A stretch of DNA of 64,000 bases, from positions 186,001-250,000 of the forward strand of contig NZ_JACHZB010000005.1 of the NCBI RefSeq assembly GCF_014193255.1. Direction: 5' to 3'. Below, piece by piece: positions 39,656-48,397 of the stretch. The stretch is from Rhizobium sp. BK196 (GTDB taxonomy: Bacteria; Pseudomonadota; Alphaproteobacteria; Rhizobiales; Rhizobiaceae). Positions within the stretch are counted from its first letter, which is position 1. Each line of letters starts with the position of its first letter. The notes below the pieces were generated by a model, which was not told the origin of the DNA, ran no database searches, and worked only from the letters and a program-made list of their open reading frames with translations. The translations under genes were made by a program, and so were the position numbers.

Positions 39656-40150
39656 TCAGCTTTTCGTCTTTTCCCATTTCCTGATCAGCCGGTCCCGCTT
39701 CAGCCGCGACAGGCGCTGCAGCCAGAAAATGCCGTCGAGTTGGTCGACTTCATGCTGGATACAGATGGCGAGGAAGCCGATGGCCTCTTCTTCATGCTGA
39801 TGGCCATCCAGATCCTGGTAGCGAAAACGAACCGCCCTCGGCCGGATGACCTCATCCGTTGCACCCGGCATCGAGACACTGCCTTCCAGATGAACCATCG
39901 TCTCATCCGAAAACCACGTGATCTCTGGATTGGCGTAGATGCGCACGCCGTCCGCCTTGTCGAGCTCCAGTACCGTCAAGCGCTGGAAGACGCCGACATG
40001 GGCAGCGGTGATGCCGACGCCGGGTGCCGCGCGCATCGTCTGTAGCAGATCGTCGGCAAGCTCAGACAGGGCAGAATCGAACGAGCTCACCGGCGCGCAG
40101 ACCGTCTTCAGGCCGGGATGCGGATAGCGGAGAATCGGGCGGATCGGCAC
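39656..40150 (-). CDS. Peptide deformylase homologue lacking catalytic residues
   Basis: The 164-aa protein is a full-length deformylase-fold homologue, but its three active-site motifs are altered. Motif I is GVGITAAHVG (residues 44-53; Gln replaced by His51). Motif II is EGSVS (89-93) instead of EGCLS, losing the metal-ligand Cys. Motif III is HEVDQ (133-137) instead of HEXDH, losing one metal His; Glu134 stays. It is therefore unlikely to deformylate with the usual metal site. A GTG start at 40150 with AAGGAAG upstream fits the family N-terminus PIRPILRYP. Confidence 0.88.
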   Translation of the reverse strand: MPIRPILRYPHPGLKTVCAPVSSFDSALSELADDLLQTMRAAPGVGITAAHVGVFQRLTVLELDKADGVRIYANPEITWFSDETMVHLEGSVSMPGATDEVIRPRAVRFRYQDLDGHQHEEEAIGFLAICIQHEVDQLDGIFWLQRLSRLKRDRLIRKWEKTKS

Positions 40151-40393
40151 AGCTAAGCTTCCTTTCGACAGATGGCAGCGGAAACTATAGCCGACCGCAG
40201 GCATTGTCATCAGAAAGCAAGGGTTTGCGCTTTACGGCAGAAGGGCTTTCGGTTAGCTGGTCAATGAGGATTCCGGCGGCCGCAAGGGCAGGGCGGAATT
40301 CACTTATCCGCTTGTTGACAATGCATTTTCAGCCGACATTCTCGAACGCGGCTCGATAGTCTTTGAAATCAAATAAGGATGCGAGGGCGGCCT

Positions 40394-41809
40394 ATGACGA
40401 CGACCGACACGGAAGACCGCAATCGCAAACGTCAAGCAGACGAAGACGTCGATATCTATAACGAAGACGGCAACGTGCGCAGCGATTTCCTGGCGCGCCT
40501 GGGTGCTGCCATCGCCGATCGCGACACGCTGTTTCTGCGCCAGAACGTCGCGCGCCTGCACGAATCGGAAATAGGCGACCTCCTGGAATCGATCCAGCCG
40601 GATCAGCGCCTGGCGCTGGTGCGCCTGCTCGGCGACGATTTCGATATGACGGCGCTGACCGAGGTGGACGAGACGATCCGCCGCGAGATCGTCGATCAGA
40701 TGCCGAACGAGCAGATCGCGGCTGCCATCGGCGAACTGGATTCGGACGACGCCGTCTACATTCTCGAAGATCTCGATCAGGAAGACCGCGAAGAAATTCT
40801 CGCGCAGCTGCCGTTTACGGAGCGGGTTCGCCTTCGCCGCGCCCTCGATTATCCCGAAAGCTCTGCCGGCCGTCGCATGCAGACGGAATTCGTGGCCGTG
40901 CCGCCATTCTGGACGGTGGGGCAGACGATCGACTATATGCGCGACGAAGAGGATCTGCCCTATTCCTTCTCACAGATCTTCGTCATCGATCCGACCTTCA
41001 AGCTGCTCGGCGCCGTCGATCTCGACCAGATCCTACGCACCAAGCGACAGATGAAGATCGAAAACATCATGCGGGAAACGAACCATCCGATACCCGCCGA
41101 GATGGACCAGGAAGAGGCGGCCCAGCTCTTCGAACAGTATGACCTTCTTTCGGCTGCCGTCGTCGACGAGAACGAACGCCTCGTCGGCGTGCTCACCATC
41201 GACGACGTCGTCGACGTGATCCATGAAGAAGCGGACGAAGACATCAAGCGTCTCGGCGGTGTCGGCGACGAAGAACTCTCCGACAATGTGATCTCGACCG
41301 TGCGCTCGCGCTTCCTGTGGCTCTTGATCAATCTCGGCACGGCGATGCTGTCTGCCAGCGTCATCGGTCTCTTCGATGGTTCAATCGAGAAGATGATCGC
41401 GCTTGCCGTGCTGATGCCGATCGTCGCCTCCATGGGCGGCAATGCCGGTACGCAAACGATGACCGTCACCGTGCGCGCGCTCGCGACCCGCGATCTCGAT
41501 ATCTATAATGCCGGTCGCATCATCCGCAGAGAGGCGGGTGTCGGCATTTTGAACGGAATGCTCTTTGCCTTGCTGCTGGGCGTGATCGCCGGCACCTGGT
41601 TCCACAACTACCAGCTTGGCGCCGTCATCGGCGCGGCAATGATCATCAATCTGATCGCGGCGGCGCTTGCCGGCATCCTGCTGCCGCTGTTGCTCGACAA
41701 GATGGGCGCAGACCCGGCGATCGCCTCATCCGTCTTCGTCACCACCGTGACCGACTGCACCGGCTTCTTCGCCTTCCTCGGCATCGCGACATGGTGGTTC
41801 GGCATCTGA
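40394..41809 (+). CDS. mgtE: Magnesium transporter MgtE
   Basis: The 471-aa protein has the MgtE layout: a cytoplasmic superhelical N domain (about residues 30-135, with LDSDDAVYILEDL), a CBS-domain pair (about 140-265) sensing Mg2+, and a five-helix membrane pore (about 285-470, with MPIVASMGGNAGTQT). The MGGNAGTQ motif is the pore signature. The start at 40394 has GAGGG at good spacing; an ATG 15 bp earlier is poorly spaced. It is divergent from the deformylase-like gene. Confidence 0.95.
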   Translation: MTTTDTEDRNRKRQADEDVDIYNEDGNVRSDFLARLGAAIADRDTLFLRQNVARLHESEIGDLLESIQPDQRLALVRLLGDDFDMTALTEVDETIRREIVDQMPNEQIAAAIGELDSDDAVYILEDLDQEDREEILAQLPFTERVRLRRALDYPESSAGRRMQTEFVAVPPFWTVGQTIDYMRDEEDLPYSFSQIFVIDPTFKLLGAVDLDQILRTKRQMKIENIMRETNHPIPAEMDQEEAAQLFEQYDLLSAAVVDENERLVGVLTIDDVVDVIHEEADEDIKRLGGVGDEELSDNVISTVRSRFLWLLINLGTAMLSASVIGLFDGSIEKMIALAVLMPIVASMGGNAGTQTMTVTVRALATRDLDIYNAGRIIRREAGVGILNGMLFALLLGVIAGTWFHNYQLGAVIGAAMIINLIAAALAGILLPLLLDKMGADPAIASSVFVTTVTDCTGFFAFLGIATWWFGI

Positions 41810-41822
41810 ACAGATGCGGAAA

Positions 41823-41850
41823 TTGACTATTACGTAAAAGTCAATATTAT
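41823..41850 (+). promoter_or_regulatory. MerR-type promoter/operator upstream of the MerR gene
   Basis: A -35-like TTGACT (41823-41828) and a -10-like TATTAT (41845-41850) are 16 bp apart. Between and overlapping them lies a near-perfect palindrome built from TTGACT...ACGT...AGTCAA with one mismatched pair. The form resembles LiuR-type MerR operators as I recall them and suggests self-regulation. Confidence 0.6.
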
Positions 41851-41873
41851 GCCGGGTCAACGACGGGGATGAG

Positions 41874-42266
41874 ATGCTAGTGAATAAGTATTATACCATA
41901 ACGGAGCTGACGCGCGAATTCGGAGTTTCGACGCGCACGCTTCGCTTCTATGAAGACGAAGGTTTGATCCATCCGGAGCGCCGCGGTCGCACCCGGCTTT
42001 TTCGGCCCGCCGACCGGCGTCTCATTCAGGAAATCCTGCGCGGCCGGCGCATCGGCTTCACCATTGCCGAAATCCGCGAAATCATTCAGGTCTACAAGGA
42101 GCCGCCGGGCGAGCTCGGCCAGCTTAAGCTTCTGATGAAGCGCGTCGACGAGAAGCGCGAAGACCTGCGCCAGAAGCGCAAAGATATCGATGAGACGATC
42201 ACCGAGCTCGACAATATCGAGGAGGCCTGCCTTGGCCGCCTCGCCGAAATCGGCGTCACCACCTGA
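41874..42266 (+). CDS. MerR family transcriptional regulator (LiuR-like)
   Basis: The 130-aa regulator has a winged helix-turn-helix at residues 7-75 (YTITELTREFGVSTRTLRFYEDEGLIHPERRGRTRLF) and a C-terminal coiled coil (about 80-125: LKLLMKRVDEKREDLRQKRKDIDETITELD) for dimerisation. There is one Cys only, near the C-terminus, so it is not a typical metal sensor. It is closest in style to LiuR, which controls branched-chain amino-acid breakdown, but no such genes are adjacent. Its own promoter carries a matching palindrome. Confidence 0.88.
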   Translation: MLVNKYYTITELTREFGVSTRTLRFYEDEGLIHPERRGRTRLFRPADRRLIQEILRGRRIGFTIAEIREIIQVYKEPPGELGQLKLLMKRVDEKREDLRQKRKDIDETITELDNIEEACLGRLAEIGVTT

Positions 42267-43286
42267 TTATTGCTGAGGCACGGGCTGTGACTGCGGCGCT
42301 GGCTCTATTTCGGCGCTGCACTGGCTGGCAAGCGCCATGATCCGCTCATCATCCGCCTTGACCTCGCCAGCTTGGAACGGTGTGAAGAGTTGCTGCGCCT
42401 GCAGCTTATCGAGCGTGCACTGGCAGAAGCTGCGGCAGAGCGCTTCGCCCTGCTCGACCGTGCAGGAGGTATTGCACTGGCGCAGATAGGTCGCCGCCGG
42501 ATCAGGCTTTAGCGGTGCAACGATAAAGGTCAGGCCATAGGCAATGGCGATCAGCACCGGTTGATGGATGAGGTAGAAGGCAAGGCTGTGGCGGCCGAGG
42601 CGCGCAAACCATGTCCGACCCGTGCCTAACGCGGCCAGCCGCAGGGTCAGGTTCGTGCGGAAGGCGAGGCGCGCCAAGCCCATGCCGAGGAGGAAGGGGA
42701 TCGCCCAGGGAAAGAGCGGCACAAAATCGTTCGACCGGTCAGGTGTCGCCGCAAAGCCGAGCCAGGCCAGATATTTCGGGTCGAACAGGTGCGAATCCAG
42801 CACGCCCGGCATCACAAAGGCATCGGCGATCCAGGCGACGAACAGCGTAAGCGTGGCAAGCAGCGTCACCGGCAAGGGCAGGCGCAGGAAGACCACGCCG
42901 ATGAGGCTCAGAATCGCGATGGAATGCAGGATGCCGAAATAGATCCATTCGCCGGGCACGAAGTAGGCGGTCGCAGCCGATATGACCACGGCCGCACCGG
43001 CGATCATGCCAAAACGCTTCCAGAAGGCACGCCAGCGCATGTCCGGCCGGCTGGCAAGCACCAGGCTGACGCCGACGATGAAGAGGAAGGTGGTGGCGAT
43101 CGCCCGGGCGTAGATCTTCAGCCAGCCGGTCTCGGCCGTTCCGGCCTGCAGATAGCCCATGAACTCCAGATCCCAGCTGAAATGATAGGTTGCCATGGCA
43201 ACGAGCGCGGCACCCCGCGCCGTATCCACGAGGCCGATACGCGGCGTTTTTGCACCAGCCGCCGCTTCCGTTGCCGACACTATCAT
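42267..43286 (-). CDS. DUF1624/heparan-alpha-glucosaminide acetyltransferase-like membrane protein
   Basis: The 339-aa integral membrane protein has about 7-8 hydrophobic segments in the first 260 residues. RIGLVDTARGAALVAMATYHFSWDLEF at the N-terminus is the DUF1624 signature, including the conserved His. The C-terminal 80 residues (about 255-339) form a Cys-rich tail (LRQCNTSCTVEQGEALCRSFCQC) that is unusual and probably periplasmic. It directly abuts the DUF599 stop and the MerR 3' end (no gap). Confidence 0.85.
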   Translation of the reverse strand: MIVSATEAAAGAKTPRIGLVDTARGAALVAMATYHFSWDLEFMGYLQAGTAETGWLKIYARAIATTFLFIVGVSLVLASRPDMRWRAFWKRFGMIAGAAVVISAATAYFVPGEWIYFGILHSIAILSLIGVVFLRLPLPVTLLATLTLFVAWIADAFVMPGVLDSHLFDPKYLAWLGFAATPDRSNDFVPLFPWAIPFLLGMGLARLAFRTNLTLRLAALGTGRTWFARLGRHSLAFYLIHQPVLIAIAYGLTFIVAPLKPDPAATYLRQCNTSCTVEQGEALCRSFCQCTLDKLQAQQLFTPFQAGEVKADDERIMALASQCSAEIEPAPQSQPVPQQ

Positions 43287-44057
43287 TCACAATCCCCCGG
43301 ACAGTTCGTCGCCGTCGCTCGCCGACGGCTTGTCGCGCTGAACAGCAGAAAGGTGGAGATTTGGTGGCGGATTGGCGTCCATGATGGCGAGGCGCGCTTC
43401 CGAAAAGAATTGCCGGCGGGTCAGGACCACAATGACCATCGCCGTCGTCCCCATGAAAACATAGGGGTTGATGAACCAGCCGAGATAACCGATGGACAGG
43501 AAAATCGCCCGAAGACCCTCGTTGAAATGGCCGCCTGCGATGACATTCATACGAATGACACGCTCTGCTGCGCGCTCGGCGGCGATCACGTCCTTTTCCG
43601 TATCATGCACCATCGGAATGCCACCGAAGAGAATGGTGCAATAGTTGAAGAGCCGGTACGACCAGCCGAATTTGAAGAAGGCGTAGCCGAAGAGGGCAGC
43701 GAGGCCGCCGACCTTCATCTCAAAGACCGCATGGCCGCTGTGGAAGACGAAAGGCAGATCGGCGAAGACCGCATCCACCTTTTCCGTCGCACCGAGCAAG
43801 GCAAAACAGCTTCCTACCGCGAAGATGGATGTGGAGGCGAAAAAGGCGGTGCCGTTCTGCAGCCCGGCCATGATCTGGGTGTCGATCATCTTCAAATCGC
43901 GGCGCAAAGAATTATATATCCATTCGCGCCTTCGCTCCGCCATGGCATGGGTCAGGCTCGTGCGCCCGAAGAAAGTCTGGCCGTGCAGCAGCCAGGAATA
44001 GCCCATCCAGATAAAGATAAAGAAGGCAAGCGCGATATAATCCGCCGTCGTCATCAT
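43287..44057 (-). CDS. DUF599 family membrane protein
   Basis: The 256-aa protein has about four hydrophobic segments. It fits DUF599: HGQTFFGRTSLTHAMAERRREWI near residue 25, MIDTQIMAGLQNGTAFFASTSI and VIRMNVIAGGHFNEGLRAIFLSIGYLGWFINP. The function of the family is unknown. Two adjacent ATGs at 44057 and 44054 lack a clear ribosome site, so the start is approximate. It is upstream of, and coupled to, the DUF1624 gene. Confidence 0.82.
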   Translation of the reverse strand: MMTTADYIALAFFIFIWMGYSWLLHGQTFFGRTSLTHAMAERRREWIYNSLRRDLKMIDTQIMAGLQNGTAFFASTSIFAVGSCFALLGATEKVDAVFADLPFVFHSGHAVFEMKVGGLAALFGYAFFKFGWSYRLFNYCTILFGGIPMVHDTEKDVIAAERAAERVIRMNVIAGGHFNEGLRAIFLSIGYLGWFINPYVFMGTTAMVIVVLTRRQFFSEARLAIMDANPPPNLHLSAVQRDKPSASDGDELSGGL

Positions 44058-44267
44058 CAGTGATTCAGTTCCCGCATCAAACGCGGCCACTCTACATATG
44101 CATGCGATTGCTGCAATGACCGGCAAGATGAGAACGACTGGCAAGTTGGCCCACTTCGAACTAGTGTCCGGCCGGATGTCGCACCGGTTCAAGGCGATGT
44201 CGGTCCGCCACGCGGATGCGAAACCGGGCTCGCATAGTCTGCATCGTGAAATTTAAAAGGCGCTTCC

Positions 44268-45674
44268 ATGTTTCTTTCGGTATTCGATGTGTTCAAGATC
44301 GGTGTCGGGCCGTCGAGTTCGCACACGATGGGGCCGATGACGGCTGCCAACCGGTTCCTTGAGCTCATTCTGTCCAACGAATGGCCGCGTCCTTCCACCG
44401 GCGCGCAGGTGGCAGCCATCAAGGTCAGCCTGCACGGTTCGCTCGCCCATACGGGAATAGGCCATGGAACGGGCAGGGCCGTCATCCTCGGACTGATGGG
44501 AGAGGCGCCCGATAAGGTCGATCCGGATCGCATGGATGCGATCATCGACGAGGTAGACAAGAGCGGCCGAATCACGCCCGAGGGGCATCCAGCCTACCAG
44601 TTCCGGCCGAAAACGGACCTGATCTTCGACAAGAAGCAGCCGCTGCCGGGTCACGCCAACGGCATGAGCTTTTCCGCCTATGACAAGGACGGTCGGCTTC
44701 TCGTCAAGCGCATCTATTATTCCGTCGGCGGCGGCTTCGTCGTCACCGATACCGAGTTGGAGCAGATGCGGGCGCGCAAAAAGGCATCCCAGGGCAGTTA
44801 CAAGGTGCCCTATCCCTTCGCCAGCGCCAAGCAGATGCTGGAAATGGCCGAACGGTCCGGTCTGACCATCGCGCAGATGAAGCGCGCCAATGAGGAAAGC
44901 CAACGCAGCCGCGAAGAACTGAATGCCGGTCTCGACAGCATCTGGGAAGCGATGCGCGCCTGCATCGAGCGTGGACTGAAGGTCGAAGGTGTCATGCCCG
45001 GCGGCCTCAACGTCAGACGCCGCGCCAAGCATATTCACGACAAGCTGCAGGAGGAGTGGCGCAGCAACCGGATCAATCCGTTGCTCGCCAACGACTGGTT
45101 GAGCGTCTACGCGATGGCGGTCAACGAGGAGAATGCCGCGGGCGGGCGCGTGGTGACGGCGCCGACCAATGGCGCGGCGGGCGTCATCCCCGCGACGATC
45201 CGCTACTACGAGCATTTCCATGAGGATTGGGACCAGAAGGGCATCCACGACTATCTGCTGACGGCAGCGGCGATCGGCGGCATCATCAAACACAATGCGT
45301 CGATCTCGGGCGCAGAAGTCGGCTGTCAGGGCGAGGTCGGTTCAGCCGCCGCCATGGCAGCCGCAGGCCTCGCAGCCGTCATGGGCGGCACGCCGGCCCA
45401 GATCGAAAATGCCGCGGAGATCGCGCTTGAACACCATCTCGGCATGACCTGCGATCCGATCGCCGGCCTGGTGCAGGTTCCCTGTATCGAGCGCAATGCG
45501 TTGGGCGCGGTGAAGGCGGTCACGGCCGCATCCCTCGCAGTGAAGGGCGACGGTCAGCATTTCGTGCCGCTCGATGCCTGTATTGAGACAATGCGCCAGA
45601 CGGGCTACGACATGAGCGAGAAGTATAAGGAAACCTCGACTGGGGGCCTTGCCGTCAACGTCGTCGAATGCTGA
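44268..45674 (+). CDS. sdaA: L-serine ammonia-lyase (Fe-S serine deaminase)
   Basis: The 468-aa single-chain enzyme deaminates L-serine to pyruvate using a 4Fe-4S cluster. The N-terminal [15 protein letters not shown] binds the substrate side, and the C-terminal catalytic domain supplies cluster cysteines in [26 protein letters not shown]. Length is normal for SdaA. With gcvTHP it links glycine and serine breakdown to pyruvate. A tandem repeat element follows the stop. Confidence 0.96.
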
Positions 45675-45700
45675 GTTTGTGGACGCCGTTGCTTCGGCTC

Positions 45701-45810
45701 TTTGTTTTACGCATGCCGTATCGCAAAACCGCGATACACTTTTGCGCGACATGCTTTGTTTAACGCATGTCGTTGACGCAAAACCGCGGTACACTTTTGC
45801 GCGACATGCT
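45701..45810. repeat. Two tandem copies of a dispersed Rhizobium palindromic repeat
   Basis: Two copies of about 55 bp (45701-45754 and 45755-45810) share GCAAAACCGCG, TACACTTTTGCGCGAC and ATGCT. Each has GCATG...CGACATGC arms that can pair. I associate this repeat with etli/leguminosarum-type Rhizobium genomes. A truncated copy is at 50797-50833. Confidence 0.85.
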
Positions 45811-45853
45811 TTAGCCGCTTGACGCTGCCGATCAAAAGGACTTCAACGGCAGC

Positions 45854-46291
45854 ATGGCACTAAATCTCATCAAGCTCTGCGTCGGCTGCGACTCGATCGA
45901 AGACCTGCGCGAATGGGTCGCCGAGCGCTCGCTGCGCGCCATTGCTGCCGGAATGGAGCCACACTCGGTCCATACGACCCGCATGGTACCGAAGCGCGTG
46001 GAAGAGCTGCTCGACGGCGGTTCACTCTATTGGGTGATCAAGGGGCAGGTGCAGGCCCGGCAAAAGATCCTAGACATCAAGACATTTACAGATGGAGAAG
46101 GGATCGGCCGCTGCCATCTGGTACTCGGTCCGGAGGTGGTCGAAACCTCGGTCCAGCCAAAGCGCGCCTTCCAGGGCTGGCGCTATTATCCGGATGAGGA
46201 CGTGCCGCGCGATCTCCACAGTCTTGGCGCAGGCATTGCGGAAATGCCCGCGGATCTTCGCCGCGAGCTTTCTGAACTCGGATTGCTATAG
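45854..46291 (+). CDS. DUF1489 family protein
   Basis: The 145-aa soluble protein fits DUF1489: MALNLIKLCVGCDSIEDL at the N-terminus, HTTRMVPKRVEELLDGGSLYWVIKG near residues 39-63 and KRAFQGWRYYPDEDVPRDL near the C-terminus. The family is restricted largely to alphaproteobacteria and its function is unknown. It is preceded by the repeats and convergent with a small unknown gene 15 bp away. Confidence 0.88.
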   Translation: MALNLIKLCVGCDSIEDLREWVAERSLRAIAAGMEPHSVHTTRMVPKRVEELLDGGSLYWVIKGQVQARQKILDIKTFTDGEGIGRCHLVLGPEVVETSVQPKRAFQGWRYYPDEDVPRDLHSLGAGIAEMPADLRRELSELGLL

Positions 46292-46306
46292 GGCTTTTCG
46301 TGCACC

Positions 46307-46582
46307 TTATCGCAGTCGCAGAATGACCGGCGAATTGCCGTCGGGCGACGTGATGTGCAAATGGATATGCGCTTCCGGCTGCGAGTAGCGCCACGCGCGC
46401 GCACCGTGGCACAGCAGCAGGTTGATGAGATCACGGGTCTTCGGCGATCTTGCCTTAGGGCGCTGCAGGCCAATTTCGGCAAGACGCAGAGCTGCTTCGT
46501 GTAGCGGATGCAAACCAGAGCGGCCCTTGTTGACCGCTCGGCGGCCGGCAGGCGCATTTGGAATATTCTCGTTGATCGACAT
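46307..46582 (-). CDS. Unknown 91-aa protein
   Basis: I do not recognise it. The protein is basic, with RRAVNKGRSGLHPLHEAALRLAEIGLQRPKARSPKTRDLINLLLCHG in the middle and a His-rich stretch AHIHLHIT near the C-terminus. There is no signal peptide. GAGGA precedes the second of two neighbouring ATGs (46582), which supports translation. It is convergent with the DUF1489 gene. Confidence 0.6.
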   Translation of the reverse strand: MSINENIPNAPAGRRAVNKGRSGLHPLHEAALRLAEIGLQRPKARSPKTRDLINLLLCHGARAWRYSQPEAHIHLHITSPDGNSPVILRLR

Positions 46583-46694
46583 CATCTTCCTCGTACGCAA
46601 TACAAATCGAACTAGGATCGACTGCCGGCGGCGCGAACACCACAGCCGGCAGACAGGGGTGCTGCCAAATCAGTCATAGGCAGCGCCAGATATT

Positions 46695-48278
46695 TCATTG
46701 GGCGGCTGCCCAGCACTTGACACCGGCCTTCTTCAGGGCCTTGCAGGCGTTGACCGCGTCACGCTGCTCATCGAAGCCGCCGAAGCGGGCGCGGTAGATC
46801 TGGTCGCCTCCATTGCCGTAGGCGACGGCAAAAGGCTTGGCGGAGCTCAGCGCTTTGCCGCCTTTGGCCTTGGCGTTTGCCAGAAGGTCCATCGCCGTTT
46901 CACGGTTCGAGGAGACGCCGATCTGTACGACCCAGCCAGATGGCTGCGGCATTTCCCTCGCGGCAACTTCCTTTGCAGGGGCGGCCTTGGTGGAGGCCGT
47001 CGTCAGCTCGTCGACGGAGGTGTCGCCCTGTTCCGGCGGCATATAGGCGGGTGCCGGCGTCGGCACGGCGACGGAAGCCTGTTCCTGCTGCTGCTTGATC
47101 GCGACCGTCTTAACCTTGGTCGGAGACGGCATCGGCTGCGTCAGCAAGGGATTGTCCGTTTTGGGTGCGGCGGTTTCCGCATAGGCAACTTCCGTGCTTG
47201 CCGTCCGATAACGGCTGTCCGGAAGCGGACCCTTAGGCGGCAGGCCGACATCGGCAGCGGCGGCCGTGACCGGCGACTGGTTGGCGGCGATCGTTTTCTT
47301 TTCCGTCAACTGGGCGACCTTGGCAGGAGAAACCGGCGCAGGCGTTTCGATCATCTCAGGCATTGGCTTCGACTGGGCGACGAGCATCCCGCCACTGGCG
47401 GAGGCCTTCGGCAGATAGGTGGCGAGCAGCGTGCGCATCTGCGAATCGCGGGCAGGGGTGGAGGCGCCGCCGAGAACCACGCCGACAATCGACTTGCCAT
47501 CGACCTGCAGGGAGCTGACCAGATTGAAGCCGGCAGCGCGGGTGTAGCCGGTCTTGATGCCATCGACGCCGCGGACGGAACCCACCAAGCGATTATGGCT
47601 GCGGATCACGCGGTTGCCGAACTTGAAGGCACGCGCGGAGAAATAACCGTAATATTGCGGGAAATGCTGACGAAGGGCGATGCCGAGGCGAGCCTGATCG
47701 CGAGCCGTCGTCATCTGCGCGGTGTTCGGCAGGCCGTTGGCATTGCGATAGGTGGTGCGCGTCATACCGAGCGCATGCGCTTTGGCCGTCATCATCTGCG
47801 CGAAGCGATCTTCCGAACCGCCGAGCATTTCGCCGAGCGCCGTTGCCGCATCATTGGCAGACAGCGTCACAAGGCCGAGGATACCCTGTTCGACAGTGAT
47901 CGTGCCGCCGGCGCGTACACCAAGCTTGGTCGGCGCTTGGGCTGCAGCATGAGCAGAGAAGGGGACAGGCGTATCGAGGCGGATGCGGCCCTGCTCGAGC
48001 GCCTCGAAAGTCATGTAAAGCGTCATCATCTTCGTGAGCGACGCCGGATACTGCAGACGGTCGGCATTCTCGCTGTAGAGAACATTTCCCGTCCGTGCAT
48101 CGACGACGATACCGGCATATTTCGGATTTGCAGCTTCCGCTTCGGCATTGACCGAGTCGACCGCGACGACCGCGATAGCCATCGAAAGGATCGTCAGCAC
48201 CTTTGCGAGGAAACCGGCAGACCGTGGCGATGATACGGAGGAAATTGACCTTGACACTATTCCACTCTTCGCTTGCAT
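46695..48278 (-). CDS. D-alanyl-D-alanine carboxypeptidase (PBP5-like) with C-terminal SPOR domain
   Basis: The 527-aa periplasmic enzyme trims the terminal D-Ala of peptidoglycan stem peptides. After a signal peptide (about residues 20-50) the transpeptidase-like domain has SLTK (80-83), SAN (140-142) and KTG (242-244). A Pro/Ala/Lys-rich linker (about 330-445) leads to a SPOR domain (about 447-527: GWVVQIGVSSNRETAMDLL) that binds denuded septal peptidoglycan, suggesting a role at division. The start is uncertain; an upstream in-frame Met at 48386 would add 36 residues. Neither has a good ribosome site. Confidence 0.9.
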   Translation of the reverse strand: MQAKSGIVSRSISSVSSPRSAGFLAKVLTILSMAIAVVAVDSVNAEAEAANPKYAGIVVDARTGNVLYSENADRLQYPASLTKMMTLYMTFEALEQGRIRLDTPVPFSAHAAAQAPTKLGVRAGGTITVEQGILGLVTLSANDAATALGEMLGGSEDRFAQMMTAKAHALGMTRTTYRNANGLPNTAQMTTARDQARLGIALRQHFPQYYGYFSARAFKFGNRVIRSHNRLVGSVRGVDGIKTGYTRAAGFNLVSSLQVDGKSIVGVVLGGASTPARDSQMRTLLATYLPKASASGGMLVAQSKPMPEMIETPAPVSPAKVAQLTEKKTIAANQSPVTAAAADVGLPPKGPLPDSRYRTASTEVAYAETAAPKTDNPLLTQPMPSPTKVKTVAIKQQQEQASVAVPTPAPAYMPPEQGDTSVDELTTASTKAAPAKEVAAREMPQPSGWVVQIGVSSNRETAMDLLANAKAKGGKALSSAKPFAVAYGNGGDQIYRARFGGFDEQRDAVNACKALKKAGVKCWAAAQ

Positions 48279-48397
48279 TTTGGATGTTCGGCGGGTCACG
48301 CGCCCCCTACTGCGTAACCGGCTGTCTTGGAAAACTACCGGTTCAGCGTTACCAATCCGTTTATGATGAATCGTTTCTTCAGACATTTGCGGGGATT

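Noticed and set aside
45701..45810. Tandem repeat considered as a CRISPR array
   Set aside because: The two units are adjacent with no spacer between them and each is palindromic over about 55 bp; no cas genes are present.
46698..48233. Plus-strand open frame of 511 codons opposite the carboxypeptidase
   Set aside because: Shadow of a clear penicillin-binding-protein gene with SxxK, SxN and KTG motifs on the other strand.
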